45,000 nucleotides of DNA from Symsagittifera roscoffensis (lineage: Eukaryota; Xenacoelomorpha; Acoela; Convolutidae). The translations under genes were made by a program, and so were the position numbers. Below the pieces are notes generated by a model. It saw nothing but the letters and a program-made list of their open reading frames with translations. It made no database searches and was not told the DNA's origin. Shown here piece after piece: positions 1 to 9,458 of this stretch (its first letter is position 1; every line of letters starts with the position of its first letter). The DNA is taken from positions 1 to 45,000 of the forward strand of contig NW_026971564.1 in NCBI RefSeq assembly GCF_963678635.1, written 5' to 3'.

Positions 1-785
1 TTGGTAGGTTTAACTACAAGGAAATGAGCGAGGGGCGGCGGGGGGTGGCGATAGCCCAAATAAGAAAAAATTGAGAAAAAAATGTAAACTTAAGTAAGAG
101 AAAACAAAACAACAACGTTTTCCCGCCAAATGTAAATCCACTTAACGATTGCAGTGTTGAAGTTTTGAAACTATACGGAACGTTTTTGAAAAATTCAGGC
201 TCTTGCATAAAATAAACTTTGATTCATTACAATTCATGAGAATCCATTATAATCTCTTATACACCATTTAAGCTTTTATAAACCATTATAAACCAATATA
301 AACAATTATATCGAGACGACAAAAAATATAAATTTTTTTGCACGTGCACTTCTTCCAAGTTCGATATCATTTGAGCTATCATCATTTCATCTGTGAAGTA
401 GAAAAAGCTTTGGAGTCCGGGTAATGTCCCTTCATATTTTTGTAGCCATTTTGATACTGGTAATTTTCAGTTGCAATATCAGAGAAAACAAAAATCGTGT
501 GAGAGTTTGATTCAAAATAATTTCAGGCTCCACATGTTCCAGTTCTAAACATGAGAGCCAAATCGTATCACACTCTTCTTGCTTACAGTTTGTGCAGTTC
601 AGTCAATCAATTTGTCCTTTTTGGCGTCTTATATTTGCTTTGTGTGCTTTTTATAGATTTGGGTTTTTACTGAAAAGCAATCCATGAGATTCATTTATTA
701 ACATCGCAATTATCCCAATTTCCCAATTATTTTATTGTTTTTAGCAGATTTAGCTCTTGATCCTCTCTAATTAGTCAATTCTTAA
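1..785. other. AT-rich non-coding flank
   Basis: I see no convincing gene here. A 64-codon ATG frame on the minus strand (14-208) has no family resemblance and lies in low-complexity sequence containing a gcggg-type motif. Around 230-310 there is a run of short direct repeats of the type attataaacc and aaccattata. The rest is AT-rich and looks like intergenic DNA. Confidence 0.5.
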
Positions 786-1733
786 CCCGGGTTGACCAAA
801 AACGCTAGTCATACAATTTTCATATATGGAAAAACGCTAATCATACATTTTCATGCAATTCCATAAGTACAGAAAATTGCGTGAAAGGTCTCTGATTAGT
901 ATTTTTTCATATATGGAAATTGTACGGCTAGCCTTTTTCCATAAACCAAAATTATTGATTTCTTACTTTCCAATTTCTTAAATATATTTGATTGTGTTCG
1001 TAACCGAACACAGATGACACAAACCTTGGTTACACAAACGTAGTAACCAAAGGTTTGGCCGTCGTGCATTAGGAATGCAATGGAAACAGCCTGAAATGTT
1101 ATAATTTGTCTCACACAAAGAATATAACAAAAGTAAGGAACTTTTAAATTTTGGCAAAGATTTTCAAAGATGATTATTTCTAAAATTTGAATTTTTAAAT
1201 CACCAGACACTGATCAAGGCATACAAAAACTTGCCATACAAAAGAAAGAGGAGTTTTAAGCGTTTTTGACAAGAGTTATGAAGAGAAAAGGAAATAAAAT
1301 TCAACACTAGTATAACCAGGACTACGTTATACACCTAAAAAATTAAATTTTACATGCTAATTTCTTTTTTCAAAAAATGTTTGTGTGAGTACAAAACAAT
1401 TTGCGGTTGAAAAAAAAACAAAAAAAAAATATTGGGGGCAATTTTAAAAATCCTTTGAAAAATTTTTGTCGTCGCCATCAAAAAAATGCTAGGCATACAT
1501 TTTCAATATTTGGAAAGTGTATGATTAGCATTTTTTTCTGACAAAGATTTTTTCTTTTTTATGGAGTACGATACACCGAATTTTATGCCAAAACAAGAGA
1601 AAAATTTTTTGAAAATTCGACGTCATCATTTTAGCAAAATGTATGAAATTTGCAAGAGTAGTATTATTTTTTCATAAACTTAGTTTATGGAATTGTAGGA
1701 TCAGCATTTTTGGTCTATGGAAGTCAACCCGGG
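786..1733. repeat. Foldback / MITE-like repeat with terminal inverted repeats
   Basis: The left end starts cccgggttgac (786-796) and the right end finishes gtcaacccggg (1723-1733), which are exact inverted repeats. The complementarity continues inward, with a small insertion, through ccaaaaa and gct...tacaatt (left to 818, right from about 1690). Two nested foldbacks lie inside: about 806-836 against 904-933, each containing catatatgg, and 1480-1504 against 1513-1537, around tgctaNNcatac. No transposase frame is present, so a non-autonomous DNA element is the likely reading. I could not find a clean target-site duplication. Confidence 0.5.
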
Positions 1734-2150
1734 AGGGATTTTTCCCCTTATTCTGAGGTGATGTATATAATTCCGATCAGCTGAGACCTAGCCATGTGTT
1801 CTAAATGAAATGGCGAGTATTTGTTTCATTAGTTTAATGATAAGGTCTCAATGCGCCCGTAAAATTTCGTAGAGATCTTACCGAGATGTTTTTGGACTTT
1901 GGTAGTTTTTCTTGCAGCACCATTTCCAGCTACCATTTCGAGACAATTTCTTCTCAAATTATAGAATGTTTTTGTGATGAAGAATCCGACGTCTCCTACA
2001 TGCAAACTTTTCGATTGTAGATGTATGCTCAGCGCTCTGTAAATTTAGATGGAACAACGATTGGGCGTTCCAACAGTCGGCTGCATTCTATTCGAACTCC
2101 AAAAAGAATTGTTTTACTGTAAGGTAATTTTTGTCGGCACAATTGTTCTT
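1734..2150. other. Non-coding, nothing recognised
   Basis: This is AT-rich sequence between the foldback repeat and the ATTCCGCA cluster. I see no gene, repeat family or RNA signal that I can support. Confidence 0.4.
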
Positions 2151-2396
2151 TTGCGGATTCTGCAACAAGCAAATAGAGCTAGTTGTTCTGAATTCTGCAT
2201 CAGTGAACGGATTCCGCAAAATGTAAGTCGAATCTGCAAATATAAGTGAAATCCGCAAGCAAAATGTTCTGGATTCCGCATATACAGTTGCAGATTCCGC
2301 AAAATTGCTAATTTTTGGAGCGATTTGTCTATTCGTTTGTGAAATCCAAAACAGCAAAGAAGATCAAAGAAAAGTAACAATTTGTTGCGGAATCCG
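2151..2396. repeat. Cluster of ATTCCGCA-type short repeats
   Basis: The word gattccgca and one-base variants (gattctgca, gaatctgca, gaaatccgca) recur at least six times between about 2155 and 2300, spaced roughly 20-25 bp. Reverse-oriented copies (ttgcggatt, ttgcggaat) sit at 2151 and 2384. Short reading frames on both strands here are by-products of the repeat. It may be a degenerate minisatellite or a cluster of protein-binding sites. Function is unknown. Confidence 0.55.
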
Positions 2397-2858
2397 TTTA
2401 ATATACACAGAATGCACAGTTTGGCCTCGTAATATCGAGCACGCCCCCACCTTCGATTTCTTCTACTTTTTTTTGCTTTTTTTTAAAATAAATTTTGTTG
2501 CATGTTGCAATCAGTTAGTTAGTTGCAAGCGTGTAATTCAGAATTGCTATGTTTAAGAGTGAACGTTCCGCCTACCTATGTATTTACTGTCTGCCACCGT
2601 TTCAGAAACACGGGCCTGTTTTGAAGACGATGCTTCGAATGACTCTTCAAACACTTTTCAATTTTTGAGATGTGTTCAAGTTTTGATTTCGATGTGCAAA
2701 TGAACAATTTCCCGCCAGTTTTTTCTACATTCTCTGTAAGTATTCAGGAAAAATGGTTGAAATTTTGTTAAATGCAAGATGAAACCATTAGAAAGAGCTA
2801 GCCGGATCAAAACTAGAGCAGTATTATTTTGAAAGCGTAAAAAGCTTTTTCATCATAA
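2397..2858. other. Non-coding flank left of element 1
   Basis: Intergenic sequence with no supported gene. It ends with the 4 bp target site CTAT at 2859-2862, next to the element 1 LTR. Confidence 0.4.
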
Positions 2859-2862
2859 CTAT
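2859..2862. repeat. Target-site duplication (left), CTAT
   Basis: CTAT lies directly before the TG of the left LTR. The same four bases follow the CA end of the right LTR at 21921-21924. Short 4-6 bp duplications are typical of LTR-element integrases, so this pair fixes the ends of element 1. Confidence 0.8.
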
Positions 2863-3272
2863 TGAGTTATGACCGAAGTGTAAAACCCATAGAGTAATTT
2901 CGGATAGGGTACACCGTCTGATCGTCACGCTATCTTATTTTCGGCCGGATAGATTCGTGCAACTTCTTAGTCTAATACCGATCCTAATCTTACTCTTATA
3001 CTATCTAGTCTCAGGTTGTTTAACTAGTCTCTGCTAGGCTCAATAGATCTAGGGTATACTGGTTTATTGCGGCTGCTGAAGTACTCGGGAGAGTTCAACT
3101 AATTTCTAAGTTAAATTCAAATCTCTCTGGTGCTGAAATTACAAGTAATTTCAGCACTTACAAATAAGTGGATTGTTAGTTAGATGGATCATGATTGGTT
3201 AATATTAAATACTTTACAGTGGTAAAATATTTAATTTATCCAATCATAAAATGTAGTTTAGATCATGTTCCA
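2863..3272 (-). repeat. Element 1, 3' LTR
   Basis: This 410 bp repeat starts tgagtta and ends gttcca. It aligns without gaps to the 5' LTR at 21511-21920 with 11 substitutions. It contains an inverted repeat (arms tgctgaaatta 3131-3141 and taatttcagca 3146-3156, loop caag) and, on the sense strand, an AATAAA polyadenylation-like hexamer (plus-strand tttatt 3063-3068). The first bases can also pair with a nearby inverse copy (tgagtta ... taactca), although this copy has lost part of that pairing. Confidence 0.92.
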
Positions 3273-3499
3273 TGATCTTCACACCACTTGTGATACACAA
3301 ATGATCCCTTGTGAAAACTAACTTCTCAAACTGATATTGTGAGTTCAATGAGATAACAGGTAATGGGAAACTCCTCTGCATTAGCGGACACTAACATAAA
3401 GTTTTATACAAGAAGTTATCGCACTCTGAAAAGTCTAAGTTTTGATTTTTTGACCGCTGTTTAATTTTTTTCAATATTCTCGAAAACAACCCTGAAGAA
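3273..3499 (-). other. Element 1, terminal 227 bp beside the 3' LTR
   Basis: This segment lies between the 3' LTR and the 285 bp invariant block. It shows no similarity to the 108 bp that occupy the same position in element 2 (27462-27569). A polypurine tract is expected here on the sense strand directly next to the LTR, but I see only gtgtgaagatca, which is weak. No gene is seen. Confidence 0.5.
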
Positions 3500-3784
3500 T
3501 CCTGGAGAAGAGAAGTCCTTGACGTAGAACTAAATGCCTTAAGGAAGGTCCAGAACGCTGAGGTTTATCGTCGTTGTTCGACAATGAATGTGATCCCCAA
3601 TGAATGAAATCGTCTTAGATTCCAGAATTCGAAATGCTTTGCTATGTCACTTCTGCTTTGCATTTGTAGAGGATCGGTTGTGCTCAATCCTAATCTGGAG
3701 ATGGCGTGGGACTCATGTTTGGAAGGGGTGCTGTGTTTTTCGGATCTGTACGTATGCTTGAACATCGAGGTGGTCATTGGTCTA
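3500..3784 (-). repeat. 285 bp block identical between the two elements (copy in element 1)
   Basis: Every base of this stretch matches 27570-27854 in element 2, although the coding regions and the rest of the 3' region of the two elements differ visibly. On the sense strand the block ends in a pyrimidine run followed by CCAG|GA, after which the two copies become unrelated. It contains a 70-codon ATG frame. A gene-conversion or template-switch tract explains perfect identity better than protein-level selection, because synonymous sites are identical too. Confidence 0.85.
3565..3777 (-). CDS. Small 70-codon ORF in the invariant block, unknown
   Basis: An ATG frame of 70 residues lies inside the 285 bp invariant block in the 3' region, on the same strand as the element genes. 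It is rich in Ser, His, Arg and Thr, ends in three charged residues (QRR), and has no signal peptide or membrane segment. A short open frame upstream ends TGA in an ATGA overlap with this ATG, which resembles the env/ORF-Z junction. That upstream frame is soon closed by different stops in each element. I do not recognise the protein. Because the whole block is identical in both copies, conservation of the frame is not independent evidence for coding. Confidence 0.25.
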   Translation of the reverse strand: MTTSMFKHTYRSEKHSTPSKHESHAISRLGLSTTDPLQMQSRSDIAKHFEFWNLRRFHSLGITFIVEQRR

Positions 3785-4056
3785 GTTCAATGAAGTCCTT
3801 TTCTGCGAAGTCAAGTCGTACTCTAAATCCTTTGAGTTGTGATTGTGAGCGGCATATCGATTTTAGTTGGCCATTCTTTCTCGAGTGTAGTGGGGTCGTT
3901 TTGTCTTTGGATGTTCGTCCTTGGTGTTGTATTCTGATCTATGTATTGCATAATGTAATTTACATTTTATAAAACTTTTATTAGTTTAATATTTTTTAAT
4001 TATGATTTTAGTTAGTTGTTTTCACAAAAGCTTTTTGTTTTAGTTAAGTTATTTTG

Positions 4057-4084
4057 AAGAGTTACTCACCCTTGAGTAGCTCTT
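4057..4084 (-). promoter_or_regulatory. Conserved hairpin in the 3' UTR (element 1)
   Basis: The arms aagagttactca (4057-4068) and tgagtagctctt (4073-4084) enclose the loop ccct. The same 12 bp stem with a 4-base loop occurs in element 2 at 28130-28157, and each copy has a single mismatch at the same pair. The role is unknown. A transport, packaging or 3'-end-formation element is possible. Confidence 0.5.
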
Positions 4085-4602
4085 ATTAAAAATAGTGGTG
4101 CGTGTCACAAAGCGTGGATGTAGCGGGGTGGGTTAGGCCGGATATAGAGCATGCTCAGGACGTCCTTCCTGGTGGGTTAGGCCAGGAGTGGGAGTATGAT
4201 TTCATGCGGTTTTTGTGAGGGGTCCTGTTATGTGACAACGTTTTATGTTGGGTTTGTTGTGGTTTTTCTTATGTCTTGTTGGTTGTGTCGTTTTTTCAAA
4301 AATCAAATTGTTTGTGGTATGGGTTTGTCTTTCGACTTTTTTGTGTTTTATTATTTCTTTCTTAGACTTTATAATAGTCTTCAAAAGAATAAATTATCCA
4401 GTTTTAAACTGGGTTAATCCGGTTTGGGTACCGTTGGTTTCCTTTTCTTAGTCATGCTGTTATTCTATGATTTGTGGTATTTAGTAAGCTGCGTTGATTA
4501 GTTTTGTTTAGTATATAATTCCTTTCCAACCGGGTTAAAGGAAAGTTTGAAACGTGTTATCTTTTGTTAGAGTTATTGAGTGTGAAAGTTTGAAACTGAA
4601 AT

Positions 4603-4655
4603 TCATTATTTTAAACAATTCTTCGTGGGCGAGCTGTGCGAGTGTGGATAGAATT
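4603..4655 (-). other. 53 bp 3' UTR block identical to element 2
   Basis: All 53 bases match 28678-28730. Similarity continues for about 15 more bases after a three-base difference, while the flanks are clearly diverged. It contains the GC-richer core cgtgggcgagctgtgcg. No frame is obvious, so a functional RNA or protein-binding element is the likeliest reason. Confidence 0.55.
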
Positions 4656-4948
4656 TCTGTGCGAATGAATGGAAATATCAAAAGGTTAGTACTGCATTTT
4701 CGTTTTATCAATTTACTACATAGAATTTTGAATTTTACTGCTTTTTATTGGGAAAAGTTAAGTTACAAATTTTCATCATAATTAGATTTACTGCTTGGGG
4801 GAAAATTTATAAATGAATTTACTGCATTGATATTAAATTTATTAAATTTGTGGGTGCAAAAGATTAATAGAATTTTGAAATTGTTTGGAGAAGTTTTCCG
4901 TTTTTTATTTGTCTTTTGTGAATTTTTTAGATGATTGTCGGATGAAGG

Positions 4949-5034
4949 CTAAAAAGCTAAAGAAAACATGGATAAAGAATGGTGAGTTTCTAATATTTGA
5001 ATTAGTTAGTAATATATATTTAATTCATACTTAC
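4949..5034 (-). other. Probable 86 bp intron just after the ORF-Z stop (element 1)
   Basis: On the sense strand the ORF-Z stop TAA is followed by CAG|GTAAGTAT, a near-perfect 5' splice site (5027-5034). About 86 bases on, a pyrimidine run ends in TTTTTAG (AG at 4949-4950). Another AG lies 9 bases before it. Element 2 has the same arrangement (29037-29121) with GTAAGTAT and TTTTTCTAG although the interior is diverged. Size and signals fit a short nematode intron. Splicing itself is inferred. Confidence 0.5.
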
Positions 5035-5037
5035 CTG

Positions 5038-6843
5038 TTAGTCATCGGGGAAAAAACCGTGGGGGAAGATGTCATGGATGAGATCGGAAGTTATTAGTAG
5101 TTTAGCTAAGATGCGGATGATATTTTTAGTCTGAAGCAGTGGCCAAAGCAATTGAAGTGCTTTAATGGTGGTTAGTTCTTCAGTGCCAACTGCAAACTCA
5201 TAAGGTGTGTTTTGGATTAGATTATATAATTTGTGATTGAATTTAGTATTGTGGATGAATTCTAAAATTGGGATTTCTATAGGTTGTACAAACTCGTGCG
5301 GGATAAGGAAGGGTCGGGATTCTTCGGCGTTGAAGGTCTTGGTGATGGGGCAAAAGATATACATTTGGGTTATGGGATCATAATTTCGAAGAATACCATG
5401 AAGGTTAGTATCTTTAATGCAATATGTGAAATTTAGAAAGAATGGTGAAGTGTATTTGGAATTAATGAATTGAAAACGATGGTGTGGTTGTCTAGAGGGT
5501 GTGTGTAGGTCAAAGTGATTTTGGATGAAACGATAATAACTATATGTATGGGTTTGTTTAGTGCGCAACATAATATCGTGTGAGCAGTGCAAATCTCTTT
5601 CGTGTGGTGCAAGGAAATGAAAGGTTAGTGAAAATATTTGGAAGCGTTCTTTGAAACTTTCGTAGGCTTGCGTGTCTGTTAGTGCTTCTGAAATAATGTG
5701 GTCAAATTTGCGATCGAAGATGTTTAGTGTAAACCCATATGGTGTTTTGATGAAAAATTTCTCGGTGATTTGAGGATTAGCGAAACAATCGTCGTCTAAG
5801 AATTGATCTTGGTTAGCTCTGATGATGTTGTGATCATAGTATTCTAATGTATATTCATTAGCTCTAGGTGCAGTGTGTGTTTTTAGTGATTTTTTATATC
5901 CAACGTAAGTAAATTGTCTAGTTGTTAGTGGTGTAGTGAGTCGACATAGCATGTCCTTATTTCGCTCTATATCGATGTGAGTGCTAGATAAAGGTAAGCA
6001 AAGGGGATTAGTAAAATGATAATATGAGGTCCAAGAGTGAGTGGGCATTAAAACGTATTCGTCTACAAAGCTGCGTGTTTCGTTAGTGTCGTGAGGGGTG
6101 TTTAAGGTGTATTGTGGAAATGAGGGTAAGGTGATAGCTAAAAATTCTTTTGTGTTAGTGTGCTTGGGATGGTTGATATATTCACGGGCTGTTCCTGGTT
6201 TTGCTGGGAAAGGATGGTTGGGGAACTTTCTTTTAAAAGTGCGGTAAGCTCTATTAGTGTTGAGTGAAGATTCAGTAGATGTGGATGATCGTGCTAATGA
6301 TTCAGTATAAACTGAAGAGGGTGTAGGGGTAGGGGGGTTGGATGAATCTATTGTGGAAGAGATTTGGTTTATGGTTGGGGTGTGACGGTGGTAGGGTTGT
6401 TGTTGGAGGGTAATAAAATTATCTAGTTCTGGGGAGATTCGGGGGGTGTCGGGAGAATGAGATGATTAGTCTGAATGAAGTGAGGAGTAGGTTGGGGTAA
6501 CTTGGGAAGCATAAGAGGGTGTAGAATTGATTGGGTCAGGGTTATTTGATAATATAGGTTGAAAAGGGGGTTTAGAAAAATTTGAAGAGTTATAAAAATT
6601 ATTGGATGGGGATGATTCTGAGTCGGCGAATTCATCGGGGTTTTCAATATTCGTGTTATTGAGTTGTGAGGTGGAGTATAGAACTGAGATGTGTGAATTA
6701 GTGTCGGAATTCATGCCTGATGTTACATTACTAGGTGGGAAATCGGGTGGCGGAAAAGCAAAAAGTGGTATAATTGGGATTGGAGAGGTGAGGTTGGTTG
6801 GGTGGGAATTTGATCGGTGTAGGGATCCAAGTTGTCGGCTCAT
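5038..6843 (-). pseudogene. ORF-Z of element 1 (unknown protein, one in-frame stop)
   Basis: This is the last gene of the element, with 601 codons from the ATG at 6841-6843 to the stop at 5038. Its ATG overlaps the env stop as ATGA. A TAA at 6466-6468 interrupts the frame after 125 residues, and beyond it the same frame stays open. The first 200 or so residues are Ser/Thr/Asn/Pro-rich and look disordered. The rest is rich in Phe, His, Tyr and Leu and is clearly conserved with element 2, especially from the ERDLHCSHD motif to the C-terminus HGFFPDD. The N-terminus carries PPPDF where element 2 has PPPDY, a PPxY-like motif. I know of no family for it. Termination-reinitiation after env is the likely mode of translation. 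Confidence 0.7.
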
Positions 6844-9458
6844 CGTGGGCTAAAAAAATTATTATTTTGAGGTTGAAAAGCGGTGGTATGAGGTTGTTCA
6901 ATAATTTGTTCATAAGTATTATCATCTTGTGACTGGTGTGTCATTATATGTTGAATGGGACTTTGGGATGTGGTTGGTCGAAATATTGGATTATGTGTGA
7001 TTGCTAAATTTCGAAAATTTCGTAGGACTAGGGATAGTGGATGGTTATGTGGTAGGGGTGGTAATTGTGGTGCCGTTGGCGTTGTGTCTACATTGTTATG
7101 TTCTTCGTCGTATGTGTTCTGTCGTGTTTCTATTCTTGTGTTGTATTCTTTTATTTGTGCGTCTAAAAGAATTTTGTTTATAGATGTAGAAAAGATTCCA
7201 AAAAATCCTGCAAAGAGTATGCGTGCTACGCTTGCTTGTCTATTTACTTGTGTGTGTATAGCACATGTGTTGTAAATTCCTTTTAAAAGTGAGAAAAGAA
7301 ATCCAATAAAATTAAATATTGCGTATAAAGTAGTCAATTTTTCTAAGATGTAGTAGGGCCATCCTAGAAAATCAAGAATTTCATTTTTGAGTGTAACAAA
7401 GCTAAAAATGTTGATTGGTGATATATCTTGGGGACGGTATTTTTCACCGTTTAGATATATATAATCTTTAATATCTTTAAAATATCCGCTATAGTCTTGC
7501 GTGTAGATATCGGCAAATCCTGCGGTTTCTGCAAGTTTGCGTGAATTTTGGTCAATTGATTGTCTTTGTATAGTGTCCATTTGTGTTAATAATTCTTGGA
7601 ATTGTTGTGTTCTAATGGGATGTTGAATATCTGATTTTGAATATATTCCTATGGATTGTAAGTCTATATTTGGGTTTCGAGCAATAGCGCGAATGCTTTC
7701 TGGCGAAAATTTTTTGAGTGATTGCATTAATGTGGGATATGGAGTGAGAAAGTAATATTTATCTTCGTCAGGGTTTAGTTGTACTACATTGTGGCTATTT
7801 TCTGATCCACATGAGACTGCGGTATCCCAGAAATAGGTTCTTCGTGAAAGTGTGTCAACGAAATGTACTTTATTCTTATAAAAGATAGGGATTCTTTTAT
7901 AACATCGTTTATCTTCAAAAACGTAGAGTGGTGATACTTTTTTAGTGCAAGTATAAAACCATAAGATGTTTCCTTCATAGTCTAAAAAATTTGATCTATT
8001 TCCTGATAATAAATATCCTGCGTAGGGTATTTTTAATACTGCTAGTGCAAGTGATTGTAATATTTGTGTTCGTTCTAATTCGCATAGTTGGTGTAGTGTT
8101 TCTAATTCGGAGAGTGACATTTCTTGAAAAATGCGGCTAATCGTATAATCTAGTTTCATGTCTAAGTGAATATCATAGTGGATATTACCGAAATATGTAG
8201 TATTCATTAGTGATAATTCTTGTAAACGTGTGCTATGAGCGTCTTGGGGTTTTAGATGTCCACCAGGTTGACCTGTGCTTTTTTGAAATTTAACTGGTAT
8301 ATATGATGTTCCTTCATTTAGGCGTTTACTTGTAGCGTATGGGTCGACTTTTATCTTTCCAGTGTTCATGTCGAATCCATTTTCGTATTCAACTAGTATT
8401 TCAGAGTATTGTGTTTTGTGAAGTGGATTTCTATATTTACATGCAAGTTCTGTTTCTTGATATACTTGAAAACGTGTTAATTTATTTTCTATATTTTGAA
8501 TGTTTCGAAAATCAGTACTTATTTTTCATGATGGATTTACTTGTTCATATGGTATTGATTGTATAAAATATTTGTCGTGAAATTTGATCATACGAGCGTG
8601 TATTTTTGCTACTTGAAATGTTGTACATGTGTCTTCAGGGAACCAAACAATTGTTGCTTGTGTTCTTGTTGTAGGGTCGCAATAACCTTAATCATTTTTA
8701 CAAAGTAATCTGATTCCTTGATAGATCATTGTGTTGTCTGATAAATCTCGTGTGTATTGTATTTTTTCGAGTTGTATTTTCCAATCGAAAAACATTATTT
8801 CTTGGTATCCTTTATTTTTTGTGTCTGCTTTGCAGTTTGATGGGTTATTTATACCAATGTGTGGTATCCAATGTTTATCGTGTATGTCATAGGTTAATCG
8901 TCCGTGTGCGCCGTTATATGGGAATTTGTCATCTAGTTTTATATGTCCTTGGTATCTTTCAAGTTGTGATTGATGTACAGAGTCTGAAAAAACTTGAAAG
9001 TATACTAACTTTCTTTCTGAGTTTTTATTTTGTGTGATGTTTAGTCTAAGTAATTCGTTTTTACAATCTTCGGGATTTAGATGTAAAAGTCGTTCTATAT
9101 TACTCTGATAGAATGATTCATGGTCAAGTCGGTTTTTGTTTCCGTTCGCGACTTGTGAACAATGTACTTTCTTTTCGCAAAATGTTGCTGTGAATTTATA
9201 TCCTGTAACTGTTGTTGCTCGGGCTTTTGAATAGAGTGTTGCTATTACAGTTGTAGCTTCTATAGCTTGGGGTTCTGTTTCGCATTGTGATACTTGATTT
9301 ATTGCATACTTGTGTAGTGTTTTTTGTTCGTTATCTTCACAATCGTAATGTGTTACTAGTAAATCTTGGGGTCCTGTGCGGGGAGAAGGGTTGATGTTTT
9401 GATTTGAGGTTACTAGAAAAAAGAGTTGAAGAAAAACTAATATTTTTAGAATATACAT
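6840..9458 (-). pseudogene. env: Envelope-like glycoprotein of element 1 (two in-frame stops)
   Basis: This is one frame of about 872 codons starting MYILKILVFLQLFFLVTS, a clear signal peptide, followed by a Cys-containing ectodomain. TAA at 8688-8690 (CAA in element 2) and TGA at 8526-8528 break it. Everything else stays in frame. The second half has a conserved block with GNRS, LWFYTC, CYKRIPI and FVDTLSRRTY, then a hydrophobic region around FLGWPY to FFGIFS, which probably holds the membrane anchor, and a Pro-rich tail of about 120 residues. From memory this block resembles glycoproteins of chuvirus-like negative-strand RNA viruses captured by LTR elements. I hold that only moderately. The protein would sit in the membrane and mediate entry or cell fusion. 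Confidence 0.7.

Larger units (their letters stand above)
3785..4948 (-). other. Element 1, 3' untranslated region with conserved RNA-like elements
   Basis: No long frame here is shared with element 2, but several short blocks are. They are a 12 bp-arm hairpin (4057-4084), a 15 bp palindrome ccagttttaaactgg (4398-4412), a 53 bp stretch (4603-4655) identical to 28678-28730, and a run of spaced tttactgc words (4691, 4735, 4787, 4818; GCAGTAAA on the sense strand). Hydrophobic frames on the plus strand around 4196-4451 are not preserved as proteins. The region probably holds export, stability or polyadenylation signals, which is inference. Confidence 0.5.

Noticed and set aside
14-208. 64-codon minus-strand frame at the window edge as a gene
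   Set aside because: Low-complexity composition, no domain, no support from context.
2863-3272. The left LTR as an unrelated solo repeat
   Set aside because: Equal length, gap-free match to 21511-21920, TG...CA ends and the CTAT duplication show it is the partner LTR of element 1.
4196-4451. Hydrophobic plus-strand frames in the 3' UTR, also 28268-28537
   Set aside because: T-rich sequence gives Phe/Leu/Val frames. The protein is not preserved between the elements.
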